Assembly (NCBI GenBank): GCA_001804805.1
Contig: MHBH01000068.1
Coordinates: 1 to 64,000 of the forward strand
Direction: 5' to 3'
DNA: 64,000 bases
Source of the DNA: Lentisphaerae bacterium GWF2_49_21
GTDB taxonomy: Bacteria > Verrucomicrobiota > Lentisphaeria > Victivallales > GWF2-50-93
Shown here one piece after another: positions 17,250-26,800 of this stretch. The notes under the pieces are model-generated. The model worked only from the letters and a program-made list of their open reading frames with translations, was not told where the DNA came from and made no database searches. Made by a program: the position numbers and the translations under genes. How positions within the stretch are numbered: position 1 is the stretch's first letter; each line of letters opens with the position of its first letter.

Positions 17250-19255
17250 CTCCAATGACATCAAGTATAAGGAAAATAAACAATTCGCTGAAACTGTCGA
17301 ACGGACTGGTCGAAGCAGTGTTCAGCATTGACAGGTGCTTCAAGCTGGACAAATTCATTGATCTGGGGACAGGAAAGACGGTATGTACGCAGAAGGAGCA
17401 TATATTGGCGTTCGACAGGGAGAAGGAGGATCTTGCCGTCAAGGGTTCTGTGAAATTCGCAAAAACCTCGATCCGCAGGATTGACGATGCGTATCAGAAC
17501 ACAGGAATGGAGGTGGTACTCTTCTTCAGGATGTTAAAATCCGGATTATCCATTGAAAGGCATGTATTCATCTATGATGGTGCACCGGCGATAAGGATTT
17601 ACGATGTTTACAGCTCGGAAAAGGATCTTGCGGGCCTTTACAACTCGGACATTCTGAGTATTGAATTCAAAATGCCCTTCGAGGCAAGATGCGTGGAATT
17701 CTTTACCTGCACCGACCAGTCCAACTACAGGCTTATCGAGAAGAAGGCGGAGTTCAAGAACAGAGCTGGATTCTTCATAACTGATTCAGGAGCTTTCCTG
17801 TACAAGGAAGGACCGATGCCGGACAGCCAGCCGATAAAGGGCGAATATGATTTCATTTACCGTAAGGATTCCAGAATTGTTTCGGTCACAGGGCTAGGCT
17901 TCGAAAAGATCCGGAAAGGTGAGAAGCGAAGGGCGAACGGAATAGTCATTGGGCTCACGGAAGACAACAGTTCTTTGGGAGGGCTAAAGAAATATCAGCA
18001 GGCAAGGTATAAGATAAATTACGGGAATGACATTGAATATCTCGCAAACTCCTGGCCTGCGTTCCATCTTGACGTTACTGAAAAGAAGATCCTGAAGGAA
18101 ATTGAGGCCGCTTCAAGATGCGGAATCAAAACCGTTTTCATCGACGATGGATGGTTTGATACATTCATGGGAGAGATCGACAAGGAGAAATTCCCGCATG
18201 GCTTTGACAGGATTTCCAAGTTCGCCGCATCAAAGGGAATCAATGTCGGGCTCTGGATGAATCCGTTAGGCCTTGACATAAAGGACAAGAACGCGAAGGA
18301 ATGGGACGGTGCCGAGGCGCACGACACTTTTGTCGAGGGCAACAGGTGGAACTGGGTCGCACGCACAAACGATTTCAGATATGCCGAATACCTGGGTTCT
18401 GAGGGCGTGAGAGCATACTGCGCCATGGATATCATGGACAAAGGATATTTCGAGCATATCAGGGACAAAATCCTATCTCTCTACAGGAGATATGGCATAA
18501 GAAGGTACAAGTTCGACCTTTATCAGCTTCATCTTTTCGATACTCTGATCGGAGATCCGAACCGGCATTACGAGAAATATCGCGAGCTGCTACAAGTTTT
18601 GAAGAAAGATATTCCAGGTCTTGTGATTTCCATGGATATCACGAGAAGGAACCGTCCGTGTTTCGATTTCGGAATGGACTTCGGACGCCTGTTCATGGAG
18701 AACAGGGGAAGGAATCTGAAGGACCATCGTTACTATCATCCTTATGTGAGCTTGAGGAACCTCTGGTACACCGCGAAATATTTCCCGGCGCAGAAGATGG
18801 AACTGGAAATGATGCCGCAGATAGACGACTACCCGATTGAATACGTCCTGTCGACAACGATATTCGCAAATCCGCTTTATTGGGGAAGCCTTGCTGATCT
18901 TCCTGAAGAAAAAGTAAAACGCATGAAGTTATTCATTGACACATTAAAACCGTACAAGGAGGAAATCATGAAGGGGCTTGTTTTCCCTGTCGGCGAAATG
19001 CCTGAAAAGGGGAACTGGTCTGGCTTCATATCCATGCGGAGTGAGACAAAAGGCTATCTTGCAGTCTACCGCAATGGTTCAAAGTCAGGTAAATACAGGC
19101 TGAACACGAAGCTTTTGAGTTCCAGAAAATATATTTTCAAAGATGTTTTCAATTCAGGCAGCTTTATCATCCTGGATCCAGGCAAGATGGAATTCGCAAT
19201 TGAAGAAAAGTTTGGTTTCAGGTTGTACCGCATGGAGAAGGCAAATGATTCTTGA
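17246..19255 (+). CDS. Glycoside hydrolase family 36-type alpha-galactosidase
   Basis: This 669-residue cytoplasmic enzyme has no signal peptide. The N-terminal beta-supersandwich is followed from about residue 270 by a TIM barrel with IKTVFIDDGWFDTFMGEIDK and INVGLWMNPLGLD. GIRRYKFDLYQLHLFDTLIG gives Asp about 423, the expected nucleophile in the KxD motif. VISMDITRRNRPCFDFGMDF supplies the acid/base region. It likely removes terminal alpha-linked galactose (or a related sugar such as N-acetylgalactosamine). It overlaps the heparinase gene by 4 bases, so both are made from one transcript. A truncated relative of its N-terminus survives at 40895. Confidence 0.85.
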   Translation: MTPMTSSIRKINNSLKLSNGLVEAVFSIDRCFKLDKFIDLGTGKTVCTQKEHILAFDREKEDLAVKGSVKFAKTSIRRIDDAYQNTGMEVVLFFRMLKSGLSIERHVFIYDGAPAIRIYDVYSSEKDLAGLYNSDILSIEFKMPFEARCVEFFTCTDQSNYRLIEKKAEFKNRAGFFITDSGAFLYKEGPMPDSQPIKGEYDFIYRKDSRIVSVTGLGFEKIRKGEKRRANGIVIGLTEDNSSLGGLKKYQQARYKINYGNDIEYLANSWPAFHLDVTEKKILKEIEAASRCGIKTVFIDDGWFDTFMGEIDKEKFPHGFDRISKFAASKGINVGLWMNPLGLDIKDKNAKEWDGAEAHDTFVEGNRWNWVARTNDFRYAEYLGSEGVRAYCAMDIMDKGYFEHIRDKILSLYRRYGIRRYKFDLYQLHLFDTLIGDPNRHYEKYRELLQVLKKDIPGLVISMDITRRNRPCFDFGMDFGRLFMENRGRNLKDHRYYHPYVSLRNLWYTAKYFPAQKMELEMMPQIDDYPIEYVLSTTIFANPLYWGSLADLPEEKVKRMKLFIDTLKPYKEEIMKGLVFPVGEMPEKGNWSGFISMRSETKGYLAVYRNGSKSGKYRLNTKLLSSRKYIFKDVFNSGSFIILDPGKMEFAIEEKFGFRLYRMEKANDS

Positions 19256-19289
19256 AAAAATAACAATACAAGCAAGGGAATAATCAACT

Positions 19290-20204
19290 ATGGCACGATT
19301 TGTCAACATTGCCACCATTCATTTTCAAGTATCGGAAAACCTTGAGGAACGCACCCGCGAGTCAGCTTATGCACAACTTGCGGAAGCTGCCGCCATGCTT
19401 AATGGCACGGGAGTAGACTTGGTGGTCACCTGTGAAGGGATGGAATCAGTCGGACAGACGATGGATCAGGCTGAAAATGTGTCCAGCCCAGGACCGCTTT
19501 TGCGCGCATATCAGGCAATTGCGGAAGCAAACCACTGTACGGTGGCTGGTTCCATCAAGCTGGAGGATGGCGGCAAAGTTTATAACGCTCTGGCCTTTAT
19601 CGGACCGGACGGCGGCGTCCTGGGCGACTATCGCAAAACTTTTCCTACGACCGGAGAACTGAAAAAAGGAATCCAGCCGGGAAGCGGCGCAAAGGTGGTG
19701 GAAACACCCGCAGGACGACTCGGCGGGGCAATCTGCTACGACTTGAAGTTCGACGACTTGCGTGACCAGTATCAGCACCTCTGTCCGGATGTGTTGTGTT
19801 TTTCGAGCATGTTCCATGGCGCGCATACCCAGGCGAACTGGGCGTTTCAGTGCCGCTGTTTTTTTGCCGCCGCCTGCAAGGATATCAGCAGCGACATACT
19901 CAGTCCCCTGGGGCATAATCTCGCATCCACCAGTTATTATGGACGCATTGCCCGTGCCCGCGTCAACCTGGATCGCTTCATCACCGGTGATGGAGGTTAT
20001 TACGCTGAACTCTCTGACATTTATCGAAAATACCGGAATGAGGTAGTCATTGAGAAGGATCTTGGGCTTGGTGTGTCCGTACTTTACAGCCAGTCGGATA
20101 GGCGCAGCGCCGCCGAGATCGCGAAGGAATTCGGTCTGGTGGATATTGACGAGCAGTTTTTGGCATATCGCTCTATGCTGCGGCAAAGACAAGAAAGGCT
20201 GTAG
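19290..20204 (+). CDS. Carbon-nitrogen hydrolase (nitrilase superfamily amidase)
   Basis: This 304-residue protein has the full Glu-Lys-Cys set: Glu about 48 in VTCEGMESVG, Lys about 116 in GDYRKTFPTTGELKKG, and Cys about 149 in LGGAICYDLKFDDL. It is of normal length for the superfamily and has no signal peptide. It follows the GH36 gene by 34 bases in the same direction. A second nitrilase-family gene (41603) closes the other GntR-linked operon, so an amide-bearing sugar derivative may be a shared substrate. That is inference from synteny. Confidence 0.85.
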   Translation: MARFVNIATIHFQVSENLEERTRESAYAQLAEAAAMLNGTGVDLVVTCEGMESVGQTMDQAENVSSPGPLLRAYQAIAEANHCTVAGSIKLEDGGKVYNALAFIGPDGGVLGDYRKTFPTTGELKKGIQPGSGAKVVETPAGRLGGAICYDLKFDDLRDQYQHLCPDVLCFSSMFHGAHTQANWAFQCRCFFAAACKDISSDILSPLGHNLASTSYYGRIARARVNLDRFITGDGGYYAELSDIYRKYRNEVVIEKDLGLGVSVLYSQSDRRSAAEIAKEFGLVDIDEQFLAYRSMLRQRQERL

Positions 20205-20266
20205 TAAATAAAATTGATATTAAAAAGAAGCATCAGAATGAATTCTTTATTGGACAATTAAACTAA

Positions 20267-20362
20267 GCACTCGACATTCTTGATATCGGCGGCAAACTTG
20301 TTGAAGCTGACTGGACTCTCAGCAAGGATGTTATTTTAATAAAAATATCAGATTACATTTGA
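20267..20362 (+). pseudogene. Possible 3' gene remnant
   Basis: A short open stretch reads LDILDIGGKLVEADWTLSKD then VILIKISDYI and stop. It looks like the end of a glycosidase C-terminal beta-sandwich, but has no start codon context and is preceded by a stop. I cannot assign a family; it may be chance. Confidence 0.25.
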
Positions 20363-20398
20363 CATAATTTATAATAGACATATAGTATTATATAAGAC
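20359..20398 (+). promoter_or_regulatory. Promoter with near-palindromic operator (GntR-type site)
   Basis: TTGACA (20359-20364), a 16-base spacer and TATAGT (20381-20386) form a good sigma-70 type promoter. GTATTATATAAGAC (20385-20398) overlaps the -10 and early transcribed region. It differs by one base from the perfect palindrome at 36856-36869. Binding there would block transcription of the truncated regulator gene at 20431. Confidence 0.6.
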
Positions 20399-20430
20399 CA
20401 GTACATGCCATGTATAAATTAGAGGCAATT

Positions 20431-20658
20431 ATGAACATAGACAGGCGCAAGAGGGAGCAGGCAAAAGGAAAGATATCCTTTTATTTACAGGCCGAACAGA
20501 TGCAGCCCGGAGAGAGGATACCGGCAGAAAGAAGACTGTGCGATGTGCCTGGAGTAAGCCACATCAACGTGCGATCGGCATTGTCAGAGCTTATACAGGA
20601 ACGGAATACAACCAGTCCACACCGCATCCTTTTCCTTTCAACATATTTCGATAGATAA
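20431..20658 (+). pseudogene. Truncated GntR-family regulator (DNA-binding part only)
   Basis: 75 residues from MNIDRRKREQAKGKISFYLQ carry GERIPAERRLCDVPGVSHIN and VRSALSELIQE, the winged-helix core of GntR regulators. The frame then departs into NTTSPHRILFLSTYFDR and stops, and no effector domain follows before the next gene. AGAGG lies a few bases before the second ATG at 20431. The upstream palindrome suggests that the ancestral gene was autoregulated. The remnant could still bind DNA, but dimerisation and sugar sensing are lost. Confidence 0.6.
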
Positions 20659-20826
20659 TGGCAACTGGTTCGAAAAAAGGCTTGAAATCTGGAAGCGCCC
20701 TCCCTGCGGGTTCAAGGCGGCTTTATGAACTCGTGGCGAATCCTTCCCGGGGGCCGCGAGAATACGGTTGCCAGTCAGAAAAGCTGAGAAGCTCACGATA
20801 ATCGGTTAAAAAGAAAGGAGGTTCGA

Positions 20827-22305
20827 ATGAAATTGTATTCGGGATTTGTCCTGACAGCACTGTTTTTATCGGCAGTCGCCGAGGCCCAGCAGAACGGGGC
20901 ACCGGGTTTGAACCACCGCCTCAAGCCGGGCGAGCACCTCCAATTTACCGTTGATGCCCAAAAACGGCTTCAGAACGTTCCACGTGGAGTGACAGGAATA
21001 GCCATCGGTAGCATTACAGGATACGCACAACCGTATTTTCCATATGAAAAAAATCCGGAAGGGACGTATGTGCTACCTCAGGAAACTGAGGATGCGGCAC
21101 GAGAATTGAACCTGTCTATGACGCGGTTTTATGGACTCTCCCTTATGCCTTTCGGATTGAACGGAACAATAGACCGCTGCGCTGAACTCTGTAACAAGTT
21201 CGGCATCCCACAGGAAAGCACCCCTATTGAGCTGGAAGGGGCAAAGAAGTTTCTTTCGGTCGAAGAATGGATATCAACAGTGAAATATTCTCTGTCCAAG
21301 GGATATAAGTTCAAGATGTGGGAAATCACCAATGAACCTTGGGACCATTTCAAAGCCGAGGATTATGCAAATCATGTCATTGAGATAAGCAAAGCCATCA
21401 AGTCCATCCAACCCGACGCGCAGATCGGGATGGCCCTCAAACGTGCGAATGACCTGGAGTTCAAGCACGAAATGCTTCTGGAAAAGGCTGCCGGACACTA
21501 CGACTGGATTTCCGCTCATTATTATGATTTTTCAGATGCATACGCAACTCCTTTTGAAGGCATAGTGCTTGCAGGAAATTTCCGCAGCCTTGACTGCATC
21601 CTTCATAACGCCGAACTTATTAAAAAGTATAATCCTGCAAAACCTGTATACCAGTATGACACTGAATGGGGGCTGCACAGCATCGCTCCCAAGGGTAAAA
21701 AGACCGATGATCTCAGCAGGAATGCAAATATCCATGGTGCCTTATATAGGGCGGTAAGGCTGATCTATTATGTCCGTGAAAATTTCGTCCGTGGCGCGGG
21801 TGCCTGGTCGCTTTTCTCATATCCGAACCGCCCGGGATTCGCTCATCTGGGGAAGGATCCCGGAAAGATCGCCATGCCTTACTGGGTACATTACTATTTC
21901 AACCGTCATCTGGGGGAGCTGGCGCTTGATTTGGACGGTACTGCTCCTTATTACAGCGGATCTCCAGGCGAACCTTACAAAAGCAAGAAAAAACAGACTT
22001 TTTCCGGACCTCTCACCCCCTTGGTTGTTACAATGAGCAAAGATGGAAATTCATTGTTTCTGATTGTCGCAAACGGCTCATGGAACAGGGAAATCCCATT
22101 GAGCATGGACATGAAAAATTTCACTGCCGCAAAATCGGCAGGTGTTGCGCTATCGAGTTCCAATCCCGACGCGCATCCGTTTCTTGAGAAGAAAGAGGAT
22201 TTTGTCTCCGATCTGCCCATAGGTCTGGAGCAGAACACCTTGACATGCACTTTGCCGCCACACTCGGTCGTTTTCGTCACAATGACCGGCGTGGCGGGCA
22301 AATAA
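20827..22305 (+). CDS. Secreted clan GH-A glycosidase
   Basis: This 492-residue protein has a signal peptide (cleavage after AEA-QQNG) and AAAGGAGG before the ATG. The TIM barrel carries FKMWEITNEPWDHF (acid/base Glu about 170) and VYQYDTEWGLHSIAP (nucleophile Glu about 280), followed by a C-terminal beta-sandwich (LFLIVANGSWNREIPLSMDM). The arrangement resembles GH39/GH51/GH30-like enzymes and the lipoprotein at 7398; the family cannot be fixed by eye. It is followed after 47 bases by a pilin gene, as elsewhere in the window. Confidence 0.82.
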   Translation: MKLYSGFVLTALFLSAVAEAQQNGAPGLNHRLKPGEHLQFTVDAQKRLQNVPRGVTGIAIGSITGYAQPYFPYEKNPEGTYVLPQETEDAARELNLSMTRFYGLSLMPFGLNGTIDRCAELCNKFGIPQESTPIELEGAKKFLSVEEWISTVKYSLSKGYKFKMWEITNEPWDHFKAEDYANHVIEISKAIKSIQPDAQIGMALKRANDLEFKHEMLLEKAAGHYDWISAHYYDFSDAYATPFEGIVLAGNFRSLDCILHNAELIKKYNPAKPVYQYDTEWGLHSIAPKGKKTDDLSRNANIHGALYRAVRLIYYVRENFVRGAGAWSLFSYPNRPGFAHLGKDPGKIAMPYWVHYYFNRHLGELALDLDGTAPYYSGSPGEPYKSKKKQTFSGPLTPLVVTMSKDGNSLFLIVANGSWNREIPLSMDMKNFTAAKSAGVALSSSNPDAHPFLEKKEDFVSDLPIGLEQNTLTCTLPPHSVVFVTMTGVAGK

Positions 22306-22352
22306 TATAAATCTTTTCAAATGAATGATCATAAAAAAAGAGCCTGGCGAAA

Positions 22353-23009
22353 ATGAAAAAGTTCACATTGATAGAACTTCTGATTGTGATTGCGATAATC
22401 GCAATTCTCGCGGCGCTTCTTTTGCCGGCCCTGAAAAACGCGAAGGAACAGGCCAAGCTGATCAGCTGCATGAGCAATCTAAAGCAGATATATCTTGGAA
22501 CGCTCAACTACAGCATCGACTATGAGGAGCATGTCATGTATATTGGAGATCCGGCCACAAACAACTACATGAAAGGTTTCTACTCCTATGTTGCCAGTGA
22601 ATCACATCCTTCCAACAAATATGTCCCTGTCCTAAACTGCCCTTCAAACAAGGAAAATCCATCGAACAATTATCTTTATTCGACATACGGGCTCAACACC
22701 ATATTCGGCGACTATTCCGGTGCCGGTGGAAGGGATTACTGCAAGTTCTCCCAACTTACAAGACCTTCGGTGACACCGCTGTTCGGGGACAAGCAGGGGA
22801 CGACCTCCGGGACGATAACCTACAGCGGAGACATAACAAACAGTTCCAGGGCTCGGCATATATTCCGCCACGGGGGAGCGAGCTCATATGCCCAGATGAA
22901 GGCAAATTATCTTTTTTGTGACGGGCACACGCTCACATATCCGTATCCTGAAGCTTTTACAGGCAGTGCGCCACTTACGGATTACGACACTTGGCGGCCA
23001 CGGTATTAA
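22353..23009 (+). CDS. Prepilin-type (pseudopilin, H-X-DGH) protein
   Basis: This 218-residue protein begins [59 protein letters not shown] and [21 protein letters not shown] match the protein at 1410 almost throughout. It is a member of the expanded Lentisphaerota/Planctomycetota pseudopilin family, processed by prepilin peptidase. It lies between a GH-A glycosidase and two secreted proteins (23047, 23840), all in one direction with gaps under 50 bases, so it is probably cotranscribed with them. Confidence 0.85.
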   Translation: MKKFTLIELLIVIAIIAILAALLLPALKNAKEQAKLISCMSNLKQIYLGTLNYSIDYEEHVMYIGDPATNNYMKGFYSYVASESHPSNKYVPVLNCPSNKENPSNNYLYSTYGLNTIFGDYSGAGGRDYCKFSQLTRPSVTPLFGDKQGTTSGTITYSGDITNSSRARHIFRHGGASSYAQMKANYLFCDGHTLTYPYPEAFTGSAPLTDYDTWRPRY

Positions 23010-23046
23010 GGAATGATTTAAAATTAACCATAAAGGAGTAATGAAA

Positions 23047-23817
23047 ATGAAAAGAATGTTTGCGAGTCCAAAATGTCTTGTGTCGTGTGTTGTTGCTTTG
23101 GGACTTTTATCCTCGGCAATTTCCGCGGAACCGTTCAGCGGAGGTGACATTAAGAAAGGCGATTTGGAAATCAAAATCACCAACACCGGCGTTTTGGAAA
23201 CTATCAATTACAAGGGAAAGAAGATTATTGCGAATTCCGGTATATGCACCACCGGCTCCGCGAAGGACGAATGGAAACCATGGGTCCCGCAGGCATGGGG
23301 CAAGGAAATGAAGATGGAATCCGAGGATACTCCGGAAGCCTTGACTTTTACCGCAAAAGGCATACTCAAATCTAAAGAGCTTGAAGGTACGAGCTCTTTC
23401 AACGTAAAAACAACCATTGATGCTTCGGGCAAGATAAGATTGGCTTGCAGTGTTGAAACCGATACGGCAGGACTGTGGAAACGGTGCGGATCCGGGTTCA
23501 GGCTGGACACTTCAATTATCGGCGTTCCGAAATATTCTAGTGATGGCGGTGAACAGAAACAGGTTCCAGAAGTTAAGAAAAGTAGAAATCTGGTTCAAGG
23601 TGCATCGACAATTGAAATCGAAGGCACAGATTGCATCATCAAATTTACCTTTGAAGGAATAAAGGCTTACTTGTTTGACAACAGGAAGGAAAATTCATCC
23701 CTGCTACTTCTGGAATTCAACAATTCTCCTGCTGAAATTGTAGACGAAAGAGGCGGAAAGAAATACGGTTCGTCATACACGGTGACAATCGAGGTCAAAG
23801 ATAAACCAGCGAAATAA
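23047..23817 (+). CDS. Secreted beta-sandwich protein of unknown function
   Basis: This 256-residue protein has a signal peptide (cleavage after AISA-EPFSG). The mature part is rich in beta strands (DLEIKITNTGVLETINYKGK, SSFNVKTTIDASGKIRLACS, SYTVTIEVKDKPAK). Its fold may resemble the N-terminal domains of GH36-like or mutarotase-like proteins, but I do not recognise a family. I chose the ATG at 23047 because AGGAG lies 8 bases upstream; the ATG at 23041 is too close to that site. It sits between a pilin gene and the GH2-type gene with 22 bases to the latter, suggesting a partner role, perhaps substrate binding. Confidence 0.6.
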   Translation: MKRMFASPKCLVSCVVALGLLSSAISAEPFSGGDIKKGDLEIKITNTGVLETINYKGKKIIANSGICTTGSAKDEWKPWVPQAWGKEMKMESEDTPEALTFTAKGILKSKELEGTSSFNVKTTIDASGKIRLACSVETDTAGLWKRCGSGFRLDTSIIGVPKYSSDGGEQKQVPEVKKSRNLVQGASTIEIEGTDCIIKFTFEGIKAYLFDNRKENSSLLLLEFNNSPAEIVDERGGKKYGSSYTVTIEVKDKPAK

Positions 23818-23839
23818 ACTGCGAGGATAAACCAAGACT

Positions 23840-26800
23840 ATGAATTTCATTACAGGCAAAGTCTTAAGTCCGTTTTTTAAACCGCATTTTGCCGCATTAA
23901 TCTTTTCAGTTGCGGCAACGGTACTGAATGCCGCTGAATCTCAAATAGCGAGCTCGGATGCGCCGGCCTTCATCGACACATCCGAGCCGAATCGGATGAT
24001 TGAAAGGGGAGATTTACGCTCTCGTTATAACCTTGACGGGCAATGGGACCTGATGAAAGTGGGAACAGATCGCAACTTTCCCCAGTCTTTATTCAAGTAT
24101 CCTGTAAAATGGGAAAAGGTATCAAAAGTCGATGTGCCCGTCAAGGATTTTCCAAGCGACGCATGGACACCCGAGCATGCGGCCTGGTATCGCGTGGAAT
24201 TTAAAATTCCGGAAAGCGCAAGGAACAAAAGACTGATCCTGAACTTTGACGAGATAAGCTTCTCCTGCGTCTTCCTCCTGAACGGGAAAGAGGCAGGCAG
24301 AAGCTTCGGCGAATTCGCCCCGGTGAGGGTTGAGATCACAAAACTTGTGAAAGAAGGGAACAACACGCTTGAAATCTTTGTCGGCGACAATTTTGCAGCC
24401 CTTGAAGAAAAAGCCTACGGCAACGTTCCGCCAAAAAATGCAGGATTCAACACTGCCAGCGCTTCAAGCATCAAGGCTTTCCTGTATGGATCCCGAAGGG
24501 GTATTCAGCAGGGTGTCTCCCTTGACGTCATTCCTTTTATATCTGTCGGCAATGTGTTTGTAAGGACATCGCTCTCCAATAAGACAATTGAAGCCGATGT
24601 GTCAGCGGTCAACTCCTCAGCCAAGCCCGTGGAACTGACATTGAAATCCTCAGTAAATGACAAATCCGGCAAAACCGTGCTGACGCTCCCCGACAAGAAT
24701 ATTTCCCTTGCCCCGTCTGCTGAACAGACGGTCACGGTCTCCCAGAAGTGGGAGAATCCCGAGCTCTGGAGTGTCGGGAAGCCGAATCTCTATTATCTGA
24801 AGACGGAGCTGATGGAAAAGGAAGCCGTGGCCGATTCCTGCACTACTCGCTTCGGATTCAGGGAATTCACAATCGTCAAGGACTCCTTTTACCTCAATGG
24901 CGTCCAGATAAGGCTCAGGGAACTTCCAACACATATCGGCTACCATCCTGGACGGCAGAATTGGAACAATAATCCGTATTATGGAAAGCCATATGAAGGT
25001 GCCAAGGCTGAAATGGAGTCCATCCTGTGGGCGAATTTCAACTGCACGAGGATGGTACACCGGCCACACCCGGAATTTTACTACGATCTGGCCGATGAAC
25101 TCGGCCTTCTTGTGATATCCCACTTCCCTGTAGGATTCTACAAGGATCAATATGACTTCAAGAACCCGGAACTTTACGAGAATGCCGGAAGAGTCATCGT
25201 GAATCTGGTCAAAAAAGAGAGAAACCATCCTTCAATAATAATATGGGAAGGGGAGAACGAGGGACTTGCCTATGGAGAAAACGAACTTCCTCTCAAAACT
25301 GCGAAATTCTACAAGGAATATATCGGCGATGTCTGCGCCAGGACAGATCCGACCAGGCCGGTCAAGTACGGCGGAGATGGAGATTTGTTTGGAGCCGCGG
25401 CGATAGTGGATATGCATGGTGGCGATTCGCGCAGCTGCCCTCCAAATTCGAGCTGGGCGGTTTTGGAAAATCCTATGGGCAGGCCCTATGGAATTACGGG
25501 CGCTACAAAATGGCGCTGGAACCGTCAAAAGCCCCTTTACCTCGGGGAAACCCTCTACTGGATGTACAATGAGCCCAAAAGCGCAGGCGCACGCTTCATC
25601 GGAGAGGAAGTCTTTGAAGATACAAAACAAGGGGATGTAAACTACCAGTACGTAAAAGGCGCGGAAAAATACAAGTTTGAAGCCGCACTCGAATATTATA
25701 CCATCGCCATTCCGGTGCTGCGAGGGCTGGATGTCTCAGGTTACGCCCCATGGAACATCATTCCGGGCTTCGGCCTTTTCCTTACGGACCGCGACGCTCC
25801 GATGATATCGAGATGCAGGGAGCTTATGAAACCGGAAAGATTCTTCCTAAAACAGCAATACAGGAATTTCTATTCCAAGTCCAACCTTTCATATGACCTA
25901 TATGCTGTGAACGATGATCTGAAGGAACATGAATATGAAATTTCCTGGAAGACATCAGGAATGGACAAGTCCGGCGCATCAGGTTCATTCAAGATCAAGT
26001 CAGCACCGGCATCGATCCTATTTAAAAAGATTGAATTCACCGTGCCTGATACGGCCTCTTGTGGAAAATTGAACCTCGTCATTTCAATGAAAAAGGAGAG
26101 CGGAGTCGTTGTGCATGAGGAAAGTTTTGATATTTCAGTTTATCCGCGCCAGAGCTTGACGGTGACTGAAGGTCTCAGCATTGTTGTCTATGATCCGTCC
26201 GGTTTCACTTCCAATCTCCTGAAAGAGAACAAGATCAAATTCAGCTCGAAGCCATCTATTCCCGATGCCATAGCCACAGCTCCATCACTTATCATGATCG
26301 GACAGAACGCATTTGGCGAAGACACAAAAGTGCCGATAATTCTCGATGAATATGTCCGTGGCGGAGGGAAGGTACTTGTCTTTTCCCAGAAACACATGAA
26401 AAACTATGCACCTCTTGAACGGACTGACATTGAAACCCAGAGAACCCAGGAGAGGGCTTTCATAACGAGCCCGGGGCATCCTCTCTTGAACGGGATAAGC
26501 GCAAATGAGCTAATATACTGGAATCATCCCGACTGGGCGCAGTCCCATTCAGTCGCCATGAATGCGCCGATGATGTTCATCCGCGGGAATTTCCACTCCG
26601 TGCTAGAGTGTGACAACACCTATTTCACGCCGCTCCAGGAGCTCTATTATGGTAAGGGCTTCTACATTGAATGCTCGCTCGACCTGATAAGCAAGTTCAA
26701 GAGCGAGCCAGTCTGCGGGAAGCTCCTTCAGAACATTTTTGACAGGTTCTCAAAGAGGGGGCCTGTGGAATACAAGCCGTTATACGTGCTGAGGGACAAG